NCBI RefSeq assembly: GCF_014646335.1
Contig: NZ_BMNG01000001.1
Coordinates: 426,235-490,234 of the forward strand
Source of the DNA: Streptomyces lasiicapitis
Lineage (GTDB): Bacteria; Actinomycetota; Actinomycetes; Streptomycetales; Streptomycetaceae
DNA length: 64,000 bases
Direction of reading: 5' to 3'
The notes under the pieces were generated by a model. It ran no database searches. It was not told the origin of the DNA and saw only the letters and a program-made list of their open reading frames with translations. Below are positions 20,316-28,611 of this stretch, piece by piece. Both the position numbers and the translations under genes were made by a program. The number at the start of each line of letters is the position of its first letter. Positions within the stretch are counted from its first letter, which is position 1.

Positions 20316-21848
20316 TCAGGACTGCGGGGAGTCCTCGCTGGCCGTGGGGCCCGGAGCCAGTTCCGAGGCCGTGGAACCCCTGGGTTGCGGAGCCTGTTTG
20401 AGGGCTGCTTCGCGGGAGTACGCGCGGAGGTAGCCGACGACGGTGTTGGTCACGGCGACCAGAGGAACGGCCACCACGGCGCCGCCGATGCCTGCGACCA
20501 TTCCGCCCGCGGCGACCGAGAGGACCACGGCCAGGGGGTGTACGGCGACGGCGCGGCCGAGGATGAAGGGCTGGAGGATGTGGCCCTCGATCTGCTGCAC
20601 CGCGAGGACGACGATCAGCGCCATCACCGCGGTGAACACGCCCTGCGTGACGAGCGCGACGACCACCGCGAGCGCCCCGGAGATCACCGCGCCGACGAGC
20701 GGGATGAACGCGAACAGGAAGATGAAGACGGCGAGCGGCACGGCCATGGGCACGCCGAGGAAGTAGATGCCGACACCGATGAAGACGGCGTCGATGAGAG
20801 CCACTATCACCGTGCCCCGCACATACGCGGTGAGCGTCCGCCACGCCCGCGGCCCCGCCCCCGCGACCCCCGGCCGCGCCGCGGCGGGCACCAGCTTGAG
20901 GAACCACTTCCAGATGCGCGGCCCGTCGTACAGCAGGAAGAGCGTGGAGAACATCGCGAGGAGGATGCCCGTCAGCGCCTCCACGATGACGGTGACGCCT
21001 TCGAGCCCGGCGGACGTGATCTCCTCGGAGTTGTCGCCCACCGCCTCGCGCAGCGACTTCGCGATGTCGTTGATCTGGTCCTCGGTGACGTGGAAGGGGC
21101 TGTTGAGCAGCCACTTGCGCAAGTCCTCGATGCCGTCCTGGATTTGGTCGGAGAGCGTGTCCACGTTCTCCATGACCTGCCAGACCACGAACCAGCCCAC
21201 GAGCCCGATGATCACGAAGCCGAGCACGGCGGTGGCCACCGTGGCGAGCCCCTGCGGCAGCCCGAGCCTCTTCAGCCGGGCGACGGTCGGCTGCAGCATC
21301 GCGGTGATGAGCAGCGCGGCGACGAAGGCGAACACGACGAGCTGCACCGCGCTGATGACCTTCATCAGGACATAGACGGTGCCGGCCAGGACGAGGAGGC
21401 GCCAGCCGGCCTCGGCGGCGACCCGCACGCCCCAGGGCACGGCGGCGACGGGGTCGGGCCGAGCCCCTATGGCGGGCGCGTAGGCGGGCGGGGCGGGAAC
21501 CTGGTCGGTGGCGTCGGCCGCGTCGGCGTCGGCGTCGGCGTCGGCCGTCCCCGCCGTCACGTCCGACAGGTCGTCCTCGGCGGCGGCCCGCACCCGGTCC
21601 GCGTACCGCTTGCGCAGCGACAGCTTCGCGTCGGCCGGAGCCTCGGCAACGGCGGTGGCCGCGGGCGCACCCGCTCCGACGGCAGCACCGACGGCGGCCT
21701 CGTCGGACGGTACGTCCCGCCCGGCGGTGGAGTCAGTGGGCGCGTCGGCGGGAGAAGCCCGCTTCACGGGCCCGTCCCCGCCCAGGCGTTCACCCAGTCT
21801 GGTCAGCGCGCCGCCCACACGGCCGCGCCACCCCGGAACTCGCGCCAT
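20316..21848 (-). CDS. AI-2E (YdiK/PerM) family membrane protein
   Basis: 510 residues from an ATG at 21848 with AGAGGA just upstream. The first 135 residues are hydrophilic and Ala/Asp-rich, including a DADADADAAD tract encoded by tandem GCGTCG repeats. The conserved core follows: paired helices (GWRLLVLAGTVYVLMKVISAVQLVVFAF), FVIIGLVGWFVVWQVMEN, an amphipathic external loop, then FSTLFLLYDGPRIWKW and the C-terminal helix group with PLVGAVISG and QQIEGHILQPFILGRAV. Members of this family export small molecules or act as Na+/H+ antiporters. The AI-2 name is historical and no quorum role is implied. Confidence 0.9.
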   Translation of the reverse strand: MARVPGWRGRVGGALTRLGERLGGDGPVKRASPADAPTDSTAGRDVPSDEAAVGAAVGAGAPAATAVAEAPADAKLSLRKRYADRVRAAAEDDLSDVTAGTADADADADAADATDQVPAPPAYAPAIGARPDPVAAVPWGVRVAAEAGWRLLVLAGTVYVLMKVISAVQLVVFAFVAALLITAMLQPTVARLKRLGLPQGLATVATAVLGFVIIGLVGWFVVWQVMENVDTLSDQIQDGIEDLRKWLLNSPFHVTEDQINDIAKSLREAVGDNSEEITSAGLEGVTVIVEALTGILLAMFSTLFLLYDGPRIWKWFLKLVPAAARPGVAGAGPRAWRTLTAYVRGTVIVALIDAVFIGVGIYFLGVPMAVPLAVFIFLFAFIPLVGAVISGALAVVVALVTQGVFTAVMALIVVLAVQQIEGHILQPFILGRAVAVHPLAVVLSVAAGGMVAGIGGAVVAVPLVAVTNTVVGYLRAYSREAALKQAPQPRGSTASELAPGPTASEDSPQS

Positions 21849-21926
21849 GATCCGTCCTCTACCCCCGTCTTTCCCCGCGGAGTCCCGAGACTCCCGGGAA
21901 GCTGTTCGGGTCGACCGTACACGGAC

Positions 21927-21959
21927 GGGACCCCTCACCGTAGGACGGTGAGGGGTCCC
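21927..21959 (-). terminator. Terminator after the lysozyme-fold secreted protein gene
   Basis: Perfect 15-bp stem (GGGACCCCTCACCGT / ACGGTGAGGGGTCCC) with a 3-base loop, 57 bases after the stop at 22016. Confidence 0.85.
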
Positions 21960-22015
21960 TGAAGGTTGAGAGCGGCCGCGGCGCCGTTACCGCTGGTCGG
22001 CGCCCGCCGCACACC

Positions 22016-22756
22016 TCAGTACCAGTTGTTCGCCTGCCAGAAGTCCCAGGCACCGCACGGGCTGCCGTAGCGGTCGTTCATGTAGTTCAGGCCCCACTTG
22101 ATCTGGGTGGCCGGGTTGGTGCGCCAGTCGGCACCCGCCGAGGCCATCTTGGTGCCGGGGAGCGCCTGGACGAGGCCGTAGGCGCCGGAAGAGGCGTTGG
22201 TGGCCTTGTAGTTCCAGGTCGACTCGTGGTTCACGATGTTGCTGAAGCACTGGAACTGACCGGCGGGGACCATCTGCCGGGCCATCGCCTGGACCTGCGA
22301 GACGGAGTAGGAGCTCTGCGGCGCGAAGCTGCCCGCGTCGCGGCCGGAGGAACGGCTGGCCTTGTTCTCGGCGGCCTCCTCGCGCTCCTTCTTGTCCGCG
22401 GCCTTCTTCGCGGCGGCTTCCGCCTTCTCGGCCTTTTCGGCCTTCTCGGCAGCCTGCTGCTTGGCGACGGCGTCCTTGGCGGCCTGCTTGCGGGCCGCCT
22501 CGGCCGCGGACTTCTTCGCGGCCGTGTCGGCGGCCATTGCCTGGGCGTCGGCCTGCTGCGCCACGGAGGTGGTCTGCACCTGGGCGTGCTGACCCGCGGG
22601 GATGTCTGCGAGGAGAGTCCCGTCGCTTGCCGTTGTCTCGAGGTCGTTCGAGTTCGAGGACTGGGTGTTGCCCGAGGCAACGCCCACGACAGCGCCGACG
22701 GTGGTGACCGCGGTGGCCGACGCCACTGCGAATCCCCGGACCGAAATCCGGCTCAC
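22016..22756 (-). CDS. Secreted lytic transglycosylase-like (SLT) protein
   Basis: 246 residues from a GTG at 22756 with GGAAGGA six bases upstream, better than the ATGs further up. The N-terminus is a signal or anchor (VSRISVRGFAVASATAVTTV). The middle is a long Ala/Lys/Glu coiled coil (about 70-140, AEKAEKAEKAEAAAKKAADKK). The last 90 residues form a lysozyme-fold SLT domain (FSNIVNHESTWNYKATNASSGAYGLVQALPGTKMASAG), with the catalytic Glu in NHEST. It should cleave or remodel peptidoglycan outside the cell, like the many short transglycosylases of streptomycetes. Confidence 0.9.
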   Translation of the reverse strand: MSRISVRGFAVASATAVTTVGAVVGVASGNTQSSNSNDLETTASDGTLLADIPAGQHAQVQTTSVAQQADAQAMAADTAAKKSAAEAARKQAAKDAVAKQQAAEKAEKAEKAEAAAKKAADKKEREEAAENKASRSSGRDAGSFAPQSSYSVSQVQAMARQMVPAGQFQCFSNIVNHESTWNYKATNASSGAYGLVQALPGTKMASAGADWRTNPATQIKWGLNYMNDRYGSPCGAWDFWQANNWY

Positions 22757-23087
22757 ACGGTTTCCTTCCAGCATCGCCCGCATCGGTGACCTCGCGGACG
22801 CAATCGTGCCCCTGGCGCTGGCCTCCGCTTGTAAATCGGTCACGGGAGGCACGGGCCCGGTGGACAACTCCTGGGACAGGAGCGTCGCTTGGTGCTCGGG
22901 CGGCATACGGCGGTCACTATGAAGTTCTGTTGTTCCGTACCGCTGGGGGTACAGGTGTGCCGTATGCGGGGCCTGACAGGACCCAGACTCTGCCGTAGCG
23001 AGATGCCGGGAGGCAATTCTGCGTTGCGTGTGAAAGCTCACACCCCGTTTGCCCCAGGAGTTTTGCGGAAACACCCGCACACCAAGA
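22757..23087 (-). promoter_or_regulatory. Long 5' region of the transglycosylase gene with TGTGA-N4-TCACA palindrome
   Basis: About 330 bases without a gene lie ahead of the transglycosylase start. A palindrome with arms GTGTGA/TCACAC and a 4-base centre is at 23028-23043, close to a CRP-type operator but with two bases less in the spacer. I looked for the ydaO (cyclic di-AMP) riboswitch known ahead of some Streptomyces wall hydrolases and could not recognise its conserved blocks. Confidence 0.35.
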
Positions 23088-23125
23088 CGCCGCCCGGCTA
23101 GGCTCTCTGGCTTCGCCGGGCGGCG
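23088..23125 (-). terminator. Terminator after phoH
   Basis: Perfect 11-bp arms (23088-23098 CGCCGCCCGGC and 23115-23125) with a 16-base loop, 59 bases after the PhoH stop. Confidence 0.65.
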
Positions 23126-23183
23126 CCAACTACCCCGTAAACACGGTGAAGTTGCTCGATGTTACTCAAGCGGGCGGGATCGG

Positions 23184-24506
23184 TCAGATCTGCACGTCCT
23201 CCAGCATTTCGGTCACAAGCGCCGCGATCGGCGACCTCTCGGACCGGGTGAGGGTGACGTGCGCGAAGAGCGGATGCCCCTTCAGTTTCTCGATGACGGC
23301 GACCACTCCGTCGTACCGCCCCACCCGGAGGTTGTCGCGCTGGGCGACGTCATGGGTCAGTACGACTCGGGAATTCGCCCCGATCCTGGACAGAACGGTC
23401 AACAGAACGTTCCGCTCCAGGGATTGGGCCTCGTCCACGATCACGAACGCGTCGTGCAGCGAGCGGCCCCGGATGTGCGTGAGCGGAAGGACCTCCAGCA
23501 TGCCGCGCGCCGAGACCTCCTCGATGACCTCCTTGCCCGCCACCGACCCGAGGGTGTCGAAGACGGCCTGCGCCCAGGGCCCCATCTTCTCGGCCTCGGT
23601 GCCCGGCAGATAGCCGAGCTCCTGCCCGCCGACCGCGTACAGCGGCCGGAACACCATCACCTTCTGGTGCTGGCGCCGTTCGAGCACGGCCTCAAGACCC
23701 GCGCACAGCGCGAGCGCCGACTTGCCGGTGCCCGCGCGCCCGCCCATCGACATGATGCCGACCTCCGGGTCGAGGAGCATGTCGAGCGCGATGCGCTGCT
23801 CGGCGCTGCGGCCCTTGATGCCGAACGCCTCGCGATCTCCGCGTACGAGACGGACGTTGCCCTCGGGTGTGATGCGGCCGAGTGCCTTCCCCCGCTCGGA
23901 CTGGATGGTCAGGCCCGTGTGCACGGGCAGTTCGGACACTTCGGGGACGTACAGGGTCTCCGTCTCGAAGAGGAGGTCCACCTGCTCGCCGGAGAGCGTC
24001 AGCTCGGACATTCCGGTCCAGCCGGATGCTTCCGTGATGGCGAGTTCCGCGCGGTACTCCTCGGCGAGGAGGCCGACGGACGATGCCTTGATTCTGAGCG
24101 GCAGGTCCTTGGAGACGACCGTGACGTCATACCCCTCCGCCTGGAGGTTGCGCGCCACCGCGAGGATGCGTGAGTCGTTGTCGCCCAGGCGGTAACCCGC
24201 CGGGAGCACGCCGGGGTCGGAGTGGTTGAGCTCGACGCGCAGCGTGCCGCCAAGTTCGCCGATCGGGATCGGCGCGTCCAGGCGCCCGAAGCGGATCCGG
24301 CAGTCGTCGAGCAGGCGCAGGGCCTGCCGGGCGAAGTAGCCGAGCTCGGGATGGTGTCGCTTGGCCTCGAGCTCCGTCACGACGACGATCGGCAGCACGA
24401 CTTCGTGCTCGTCGAAGCGGGACAGGGCGTTCGGGTCGGCGAGCAGAACGCTGGTGTCAAGAACATAGGTGCGCCGGCCTTGCTGGCGCTTTGTGCTGGT
24501 CACCAC
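23184..24506 (-). CDS. phoH: PhoH-family ATPase with N-terminal PIN domain
   Basis: About 440 residues from the first of two consecutive GTG codons (24506 or 24503). The N-terminal PIN nuclease domain is [15 protein letters not shown] ... [14 protein letters not shown] ... GDNDSRIL, with its acidic metal ligands. The C-terminal PhoH ATPase has Walker [13 protein letters not shown] and Walker [15 protein letters not shown]. PhoH2-type PIN-PhoH proteins act as RNA helicase/RNases in mycobacteria, and a similar RNA-processing role is likely here. It is downstream of uppS on the same strand, separated by about 300 bases. Confidence 0.93.
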   Translation of the reverse strand: MVTSTKRQQGRRTYVLDTSVLLADPNALSRFDEHEVVLPIVVVTELEAKRHHPELGYFARQALRLLDDCRIRFGRLDAPIPIGELGGTLRVELNHSDPGVLPAGYRLGDNDSRILAVARNLQAEGYDVTVVSKDLPLRIKASSVGLLAEEYRAELAITEASGWTGMSELTLSGEQVDLLFETETLYVPEVSELPVHTGLTIQSERGKALGRITPEGNVRLVRGDREAFGIKGRSAEQRIALDMLLDPEVGIMSMGGRAGTGKSALALCAGLEAVLERRQHQKVMVFRPLYAVGGQELGYLPGTEAEKMGPWAQAVFDTLGSVAGKEVIEEVSARGMLEVLPLTHIRGRSLHDAFVIVDEAQSLERNVLLTVLSRIGANSRVVLTHDVAQRDNLRVGRYDGVVAVIEKLKGHPLFAHVTLTRSERSPIAALVTEMLEDVQI

Positions 24507-24804
24507 GGAAGGACGTACCCCCTCGGATGAGGTCGGGGAGCGACGGAGGGAACTGGGCCGGTGATCTGGCCACCCTGCGCGGGCCGAACACCGGCCCTCC
24601 CTGTCGTCCGCGCTCGGCGCGCGGTCGTCCTGGTGCAAAGGGCCTCCCGGGCGGACGGCCCCGTGCCGTCCGCTGAGATCCGGCGTCCGTGAATCGGACG
24701 CCGACCTGCAAGTGGTATTCCCTCGAACAAGCGCAGCCATGCCATGGCATATGACGGCGCGTTGGTTAACTCCTGGTTACCGTGACCTCATCGGGGCGCT
24801 GGTG
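24507..24804 (-). promoter_or_regulatory. phoH upstream region with ATGCCATGGCAT palindrome
   Basis: 298 bases without a convincing gene between uppS and phoH. A 12-bp perfect palindrome ATGCCATGGCAT lies at 24739-24750, 233 bases before the phoH start. A PIN-PhoH transcript with a long leader is plausible, but no structured RNA family is recognised. Confidence 0.3.
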
Positions 24805-25566
24805 TCATCCGCCGTAACGGCGGTGGCGCGCGGCGTAATCACGCAGCGCACGCAGGAAGTCCACCTTGCGGAAGGCCGGCCAGAAGACTTCGCAGAAGTA
24901 GTACTCGGAGTGAGCGGACTGCCAGAGCATGAAGCCCGACAGGCGCTGTTCACCACTCGTCCGGATCACCAGGTCGGGGTCGGGCTGACCACTCGTATAA
25001 AGATGCTTGGAGATCTGCTCGACGTCGACGCTCTCGGCGACGTCCTCGATCGCGGTGCCGCGCTCGGCGTGGTCGAGCAGCAGGGAGCGGACGGCGTCGG
25101 CGATCTCCTGGCGGCCGCCGTAGCCCACGGCGACGTTGACGAGTATTCCGGTGCGGGTGTGGGTGGCCTGTTCCGCTTCCTTCAGTACGCCCTGGGTGCG
25201 CGAGGGCAGCAGGTCGAGGGCGCCCACGTGGTGGACGCGCCAGCGGCCGTCGTCGACGAGGCTGCGGACGGTGTCCTCGATGATGCCGAGGAGCGGGCCG
25301 AGCTCCTCCTCGGGGCGGTCGAAGTTGTCCGTGGACAGCATCCACAGCGTGACGACCTCGACGTCGGTCTCGGCACACCAGCCGAGAAACTCCTCGATCT
25401 TGTACGCGCCCGCCTGGTGGCCCTCGGCGGTGGTGCCGCCGGAGGCCTTCGCCCAGCGGCGGTTGCCGTCGAGGATGACACCGATGTGCTTGGGCACCTG
25501 GTCGTGGTCGAGGCGGCCTTCCACCCGGCGTGCGTAGAGTCCGTACACCAGGTCGCGCAGCTTCAC
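24805..25566 (-). CDS. uppS: Isoprenyl (undecaprenyl) diphosphate synthase
   Basis: 253 residues from the GTG at 25566 (VKLRDLVYG), with GGAGGGG upstream; an in-frame ATG 18 bases earlier lacks a good site. The cis-prenyltransferase signatures are present: HIGVILDGNRRWAKA with the catalytic Asp, the TLWMLSTDNFDRP strand, and the C-terminal IRTSGEQRLSGFMLWQ and EYYFCEVFWPAF motifs. It condenses isopentenyl diphosphate in the Z configuration, giving the C55 lipid carrier for peptidoglycan or a shorter Z-product. Streptomycetes usually carry two uppS genes, so this may be one of a pair. Confidence 0.93.
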   Translation of the reverse strand: MKLRDLVYGLYARRVEGRLDHDQVPKHIGVILDGNRRWAKASGGTTAEGHQAGAYKIEEFLGWCAETDVEVVTLWMLSTDNFDRPEEELGPLLGIIEDTVRSLVDDGRWRVHHVGALDLLPSRTQGVLKEAEQATHTRTGILVNVAVGYGGRQEIADAVRSLLLDHAERGTAIEDVAESVDVEQISKHLYTSGQPDPDLVIRTSGEQRLSGFMLWQSAHSEYYFCEVFWPAFRKVDFLRALRDYAARHRRYGG

Positions 25567-25730
25567 TTGTGTCAGCCCCTCCATACAGACGGCAGTCCCC
25601 GAAGGCGAAAGCGTACCGCTGCGCGGGCGCCTCCCGATCCGGGGTGCGGCCCGCATTCCGTTTCCGGCACGGGCCCTGTGAGTACACGCGTGCGAGCCAC
25701 GTCGCGGTTCCCTGAAGTAGCTTCGTCCTC

Positions 25731-26768
25731 ATGAACGACACCTCCGCATATCTCGCGGCAACGGACCGTTACGACTCCATGGAGTACCGCCGCAGCGGCC
25801 GCAGCGGCCTGCGTCTGCCGGCCGTCTCGCTCGGCCTGTGGCACAACTTCGGCGACGACCGCGCCCTCGACTCGCAGCGCGCGATCCTGCGCCGCGCCTT
25901 CGACCTGGGCGTCACGCACTTCGACCTGGCGAACAACTACGGGCCGCCGGCCGGCAGCGCGGAGCTCAACTTCGGCAAGCTCTTCGCCCAGGACTTCGCC
26001 TCCTACCGGGACGAGCTGGTCATCTCGACCAAGGCGGGCTACCTCATGCACCCCGGGCCGTACGGCGAGTGGGGTTCCCGCAAGTACCTGCTGTCCTCGC
26101 TCGACGCGTCCCTGGAGCGCATGGGCCTGGACTACGTCGACATCTTCTACTCGCACCGCTTCGACCCGGACACCCCGCTGGAGGAGACGATGGGCGCGCT
26201 CGCGTCCGCGGTCCAGCAGGGCAAGGCGCTGTACGTGGGTGTCTCGTCGTACAGCAGCGAGCAGACCGCGGAGGCGGCCCGGCTGCTGACGGAGATGGGC
26301 GTACGTCCCCTCATCCACCAGCCCTCGTACTCGATGATCAACCGCTGGACCGAGGACGACGGCCTGCTCGACACCCTGGAGACGGCGGGCATGGGCTGCA
26401 TCTCCTTCGTCCCGCTGGCCCAGGGCCTGCTGACGAACAAGTATCTGAAGGGCATCCCCGAGGGCTCGCGCGCGACCCAGGGCAAGTCCCTCGACCCGGA
26501 CCTCCTCAGCGACGAGGTCGTACGCCGTCTCAATGGCCTGAACGACATCGCCGCCCGCCGCGGTCAGTCGCTCGCGCAACTGGCCCTGAACTGGGTCCTT
26601 CGTGATGAGCGCATGACGTCCGCCCTCATCGGCGCCTCCAGCGTGAAGCAGCTGGAGGAGAACGTGGCGGCGCTGTCGGGTCCGAAGCTCACGGACGAGG
26701 AGCTGAAGGAGATCGACGCGTTCGCGGTGTCGACTGAGGGGACGAACATCTGGGCCGGGCGGGCCTAG
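25731..26768 (+). CDS. Aldo/keto reductase, glyceraldehyde-3-phosphate reductase (YghZ) type
   Basis: 345 residues forming an AKR (beta/alpha)8 barrel. The catalytic Tyr is in FDLANNYGPPAGSAE, the Lys in VISTKAGYLM and the His in DIFYSHRFDPDTP; the cofactor end has ALIGASSVKQLEENV. The extended YLMHPGPYGEWGSRKYLL stretch is typical of the YghZ/Kv-beta group (AKR14), which reduces L-glyceraldehyde 3-phosphate and methylglyoxal with NADPH. No ribosome-binding site is seen in the 15 bases before the ATG, so the message may be leaderless. Confidence 0.93.
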   Translation: MNDTSAYLAATDRYDSMEYRRSGRSGLRLPAVSLGLWHNFGDDRALDSQRAILRRAFDLGVTHFDLANNYGPPAGSAELNFGKLFAQDFASYRDELVISTKAGYLMHPGPYGEWGSRKYLLSSLDASLERMGLDYVDIFYSHRFDPDTPLEETMGALASAVQQGKALYVGVSSYSSEQTAEAARLLTEMGVRPLIHQPSYSMINRWTEDDGLLDTLETAGMGCISFVPLAQGLLTNKYLKGIPEGSRATQGKSLDPDLLSDEVVRRLNGLNDIAARRGQSLAQLALNWVLRDERMTSALIGASSVKQLEENVAALSGPKLTDEELKEIDAFAVSTEGTNIWAGRA

Positions 26769-26864
26769 GCCTGGTGGGGGCGCCCTGGGCCACCCCGCGA
26801 GGGGCTGAAACGGGCGCCGTTCGCGTGCCGTCCGGCGGCGCGTTCGCGGCGCACTCGTGGGCGC

Positions 26865-26905
26865 AAAAAAACGGGCCGGTCCGTGGGGGGGAGACGGACC
26901 GGCCC
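26865..26905. terminator. Strong bidirectional terminator, canonical on the minus strand
   Basis: A 12-bp perfect stem (26873-26884 and 26894-26905) with a 9-base loop. On the minus strand it is followed by GTTTTTTT, a rare true U-run in this genome. It lies 104 bases past the aldo/keto reductase stop and 61 bases past the small minus-strand frame at 26966. Confidence 0.85.
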
Positions 26906-26965
26906 GAGGGGGGGTTTCCACCATAACCCTTCGTAAGTGGTTCGGGGTGCATCGGCGTGCCACAA

Positions 26966-27181
26966 CTACGCTCCGAAGTCACCCGGCGACTGCCTGAGCC
27001 TGTCCTCCCACCGGATTTCGGCCCTCTTGACGGGATCCGGTCGCGGAAGGCGGTACTCCCGAAGGGTGACGCAGGCGAGGGGCGCGAGCTTGACGGCGGC
27101 CGGGGCCGGGGCGTGCACTGCGGGCCTCCGGCGGGTGCGCGAGGCCGCGCAGCCCCCTCCACTGCGCGGCACCGTCCGCAC
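26966..27181 (-). CDS. Small hypothetical protein, uncertain
   Basis: 71 residues from a GTG at 27181. No family is recognised and the ribosome-binding site is weak. Evidence for it is indirect: third positions are strongly GC-rich, the second half (LAPLACVTLREYRL, then EIRWEDRL) looks like an ordinary globular sequence, and a U-run terminator on the same strand sits 61 bases after its stop. If it is not a gene, the 26.9-27.3 kb interval holds nothing else that I can identify. Confidence 0.4.
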   Translation of the reverse strand: MRTVPRSGGGCAASRTRRRPAVHAPAPAAVKLAPLACVTLREYRLPRPDPVKRAEIRWEDRLRQSPGDFGA

Positions 27182-27323
27182 TGCTTTGCTCGCGCGAATT
27201 AGCGTTGGTCCGAACCTACGGGAACGACGGGGTGGAATCGAGCCAGTCTCGATAACGATGCGGAATCAAGTGGCGAGGCGGGGTCGGAATGCCCGAATTG
27301 CCGCGAGTTGGCGGGTGGTTGCC

Positions 27324-27686
27324 TCAGGCGGACTGCTCGATCTTCTCCGCCTGGCGGGCCACCAGTCGCTCCATGTGCTTGTCGCCCCAGAGGCCGAGGG
27401 GTTCCAGGGCCTTGTTCAGGGTCTCGCCGAGCTCGGTGAGGGAGTACTCGACCTTGGGCGGCACCTCGCGGTAGACCTCGCGGTGGACGATGCCGTCGGC
27501 TTCCATCTCGCGGAGCTGCTGGATCAGCATCTTCTCGCTGACGCCGGGCACGTGCCGCCGCAGCTCACCGAAGCGGAGCGTCCGACCCGCGTACAGCGCC
27601 CACAGGATCAGCGGCTTCCACTTGCCGCCGACGACGTCGACGGCCGCGTCCAGGCCGCAGAGGTACGGTCCCTTGCCCTTGCCCAT
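27324..27686 (-). CDS. HxlR-family transcriptional regulator
   Basis: 120 residues from an ATG at 27686, with GGGGAG six bases upstream. The winged-helix HxlR core is intact: CGLDAAVDVVGGKWKPLILWAL, then LRFGELRRHVPGVSEKML and LREMEADGIVHREVY with the wing PPKVEYSLTELG. The single Cys near residue 10 is the redox or electrophile-sensing position in HxlR proteins such as QorR/HypR. The target is unknown; the aldo/keto reductase 0.6 kb away is a candidate. Confidence 0.9.
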   Translation of the reverse strand: MGKGKGPYLCGLDAAVDVVGGKWKPLILWALYAGRTLRFGELRRHVPGVSEKMLIQQLREMEADGIVHREVYREVPPKVEYSLTELGETLNKALEPLGLWGDKHMERLVARQAEKIEQSA

Positions 27687-27756
27687 GTCCAACTCCCCGT
27701 CGACGTACGTCCGCACACTTACCGAACCGACAGTACCCCCGAGCACGCGCCCGCGG

Positions 27757-27798
27757 GCTACCGCTTCCTGGCTACCGCTTTCTGGCTACCGCTTTCTG
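27757..27798. repeat. Three tandem 14-bp repeats giving stops in all three frames
   Basis: Unit GCTACCGCTTTCTG at 27757-27770 (one mismatch), 27771-27784 and 27785-27798. On the minus strand each copy contributes one TAG, and because 14 is not a multiple of 3 the three TAGs fall in three different frames. The first (27786-27788) is the stop of the methyltransferase. Confidence 0.85.
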
Positions 27799-28577
27799 GC
27801 GTCGAACAAATGCCGTGTGCTGTGGGCGACGAACGGCCCCTCGTCCTGGATCCGCTCGTGCAGCTCGCGCAGGCGCGGACGATGGGCGTCGACGGTGAAG
27901 CCCGGGACCATCCACACCACCTTGCGCAGGAAGTGGACGACGGCGCCGATGTCGTAGAACTCCATCCGCAGCCGCTCGGCCCGCAGCGAGACGACGTCGA
28001 GCCCGGCGGCCTCGGCCGCCCGCCGCTCCCCCTCCGGGTCCCGCGCGCCCCGGACGTCCGCGGGCTGCTCCCCCAGGAAGTACTCGACGAGCTCGAAGAC
28101 GCTGGCGGGCCCCACGTGCTGGGCGAAGTACGTACCGCCGGTCCGCAGTACGCGCGCGATGTCGCGGAAGTGCGGTGTCACCGGATGCCGGCTGGTGACG
28201 AGGTCGAACACCCCGTCCGCGAACGGCAGCGGCGCGTCCTCGGGCGAGGCCACGACGACCACACCGCGCGGGTGCAGCAGGGCGGCGGCCTTGGCGACGT
28301 TGGGCGGCCACCCTTCGGTGGCGGCGGCGAGCGGGGGCAGCGCGGGCGCGGAGGCGAGGACCTCCCCGCCGCCGGTCTGGATGTCGAGCGCCGCTTCGGC
28401 CCGCCCGAGCCGCTCCCCCATGGCCCGCGCGTACCCCCACGAGGGCCGCGCCTCGGTGGCCCGCCCTTCGAACCAGGAGAAGTCCCAGCCTGCGACGGGG
28501 GCGGCTTCGGCTTCGGCGACGAGGTCGTCGAAGGTGCGGGGGCCGCGGGGGCCGCTGCTGCTCGTACGCTGCGTCAC
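27786..28577 (-). CDS. SAM-dependent methyltransferase
   Basis: 263 residues from a GTG at 28577. The Rossmann core is recognisable but degenerate: ALDIQTGGGEVLA replaces the usual GxGxG of motif I, VVVVASPED is motif II, and LPFADGVFDLVTSRHPV is the motif IV/post-II region. The C-terminal half ends in VWMVPGFTVDAHRPRL. Similar proteins are annotated as small-molecule methyltransferases of unknown substrate. It ends inside a tandem repeat that supplies stops in every frame. The ABC operon lies upstream with 34 bases between. Confidence 0.85.
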   Translation of the reverse strand: MTQRTSSSGPRGPRTFDDLVAEAEAAPVAGWDFSWFEGRATEARPSWGYARAMGERLGRAEAALDIQTGGGEVLASAPALPPLAAATEGWPPNVAKAAALLHPRGVVVVASPEDAPLPFADGVFDLVTSRHPVTPHFRDIARVLRTGGTYFAQHVGPASVFELVEYFLGEQPADVRGARDPEGERRAAEAAGLDVVSLRAERLRMEFYDIGAVVHFLRKVVWMVPGFTVDAHRPRLRELHERIQDEGPFVAHSTRHLFDARKR

Positions 28578-28611
28578 AGAACGATCATTCCACTCATCCC
28601 GGCCACCCCAG

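Noticed and set aside
22757..23087. ydaO cyclic di-AMP riboswitch ahead of the transglycosylase
   Set aside because: The conserved blocks of that RNA are not recognisable by eye; left as an open check rather than a feature.
27772..28440. Second minus-strand frame overlapping the methyltransferase at 27786-28577
   Set aside because: It is Arg-rich, has no motif and runs in a shifted frame; it ends at a TAG supplied by the tandem repeat.
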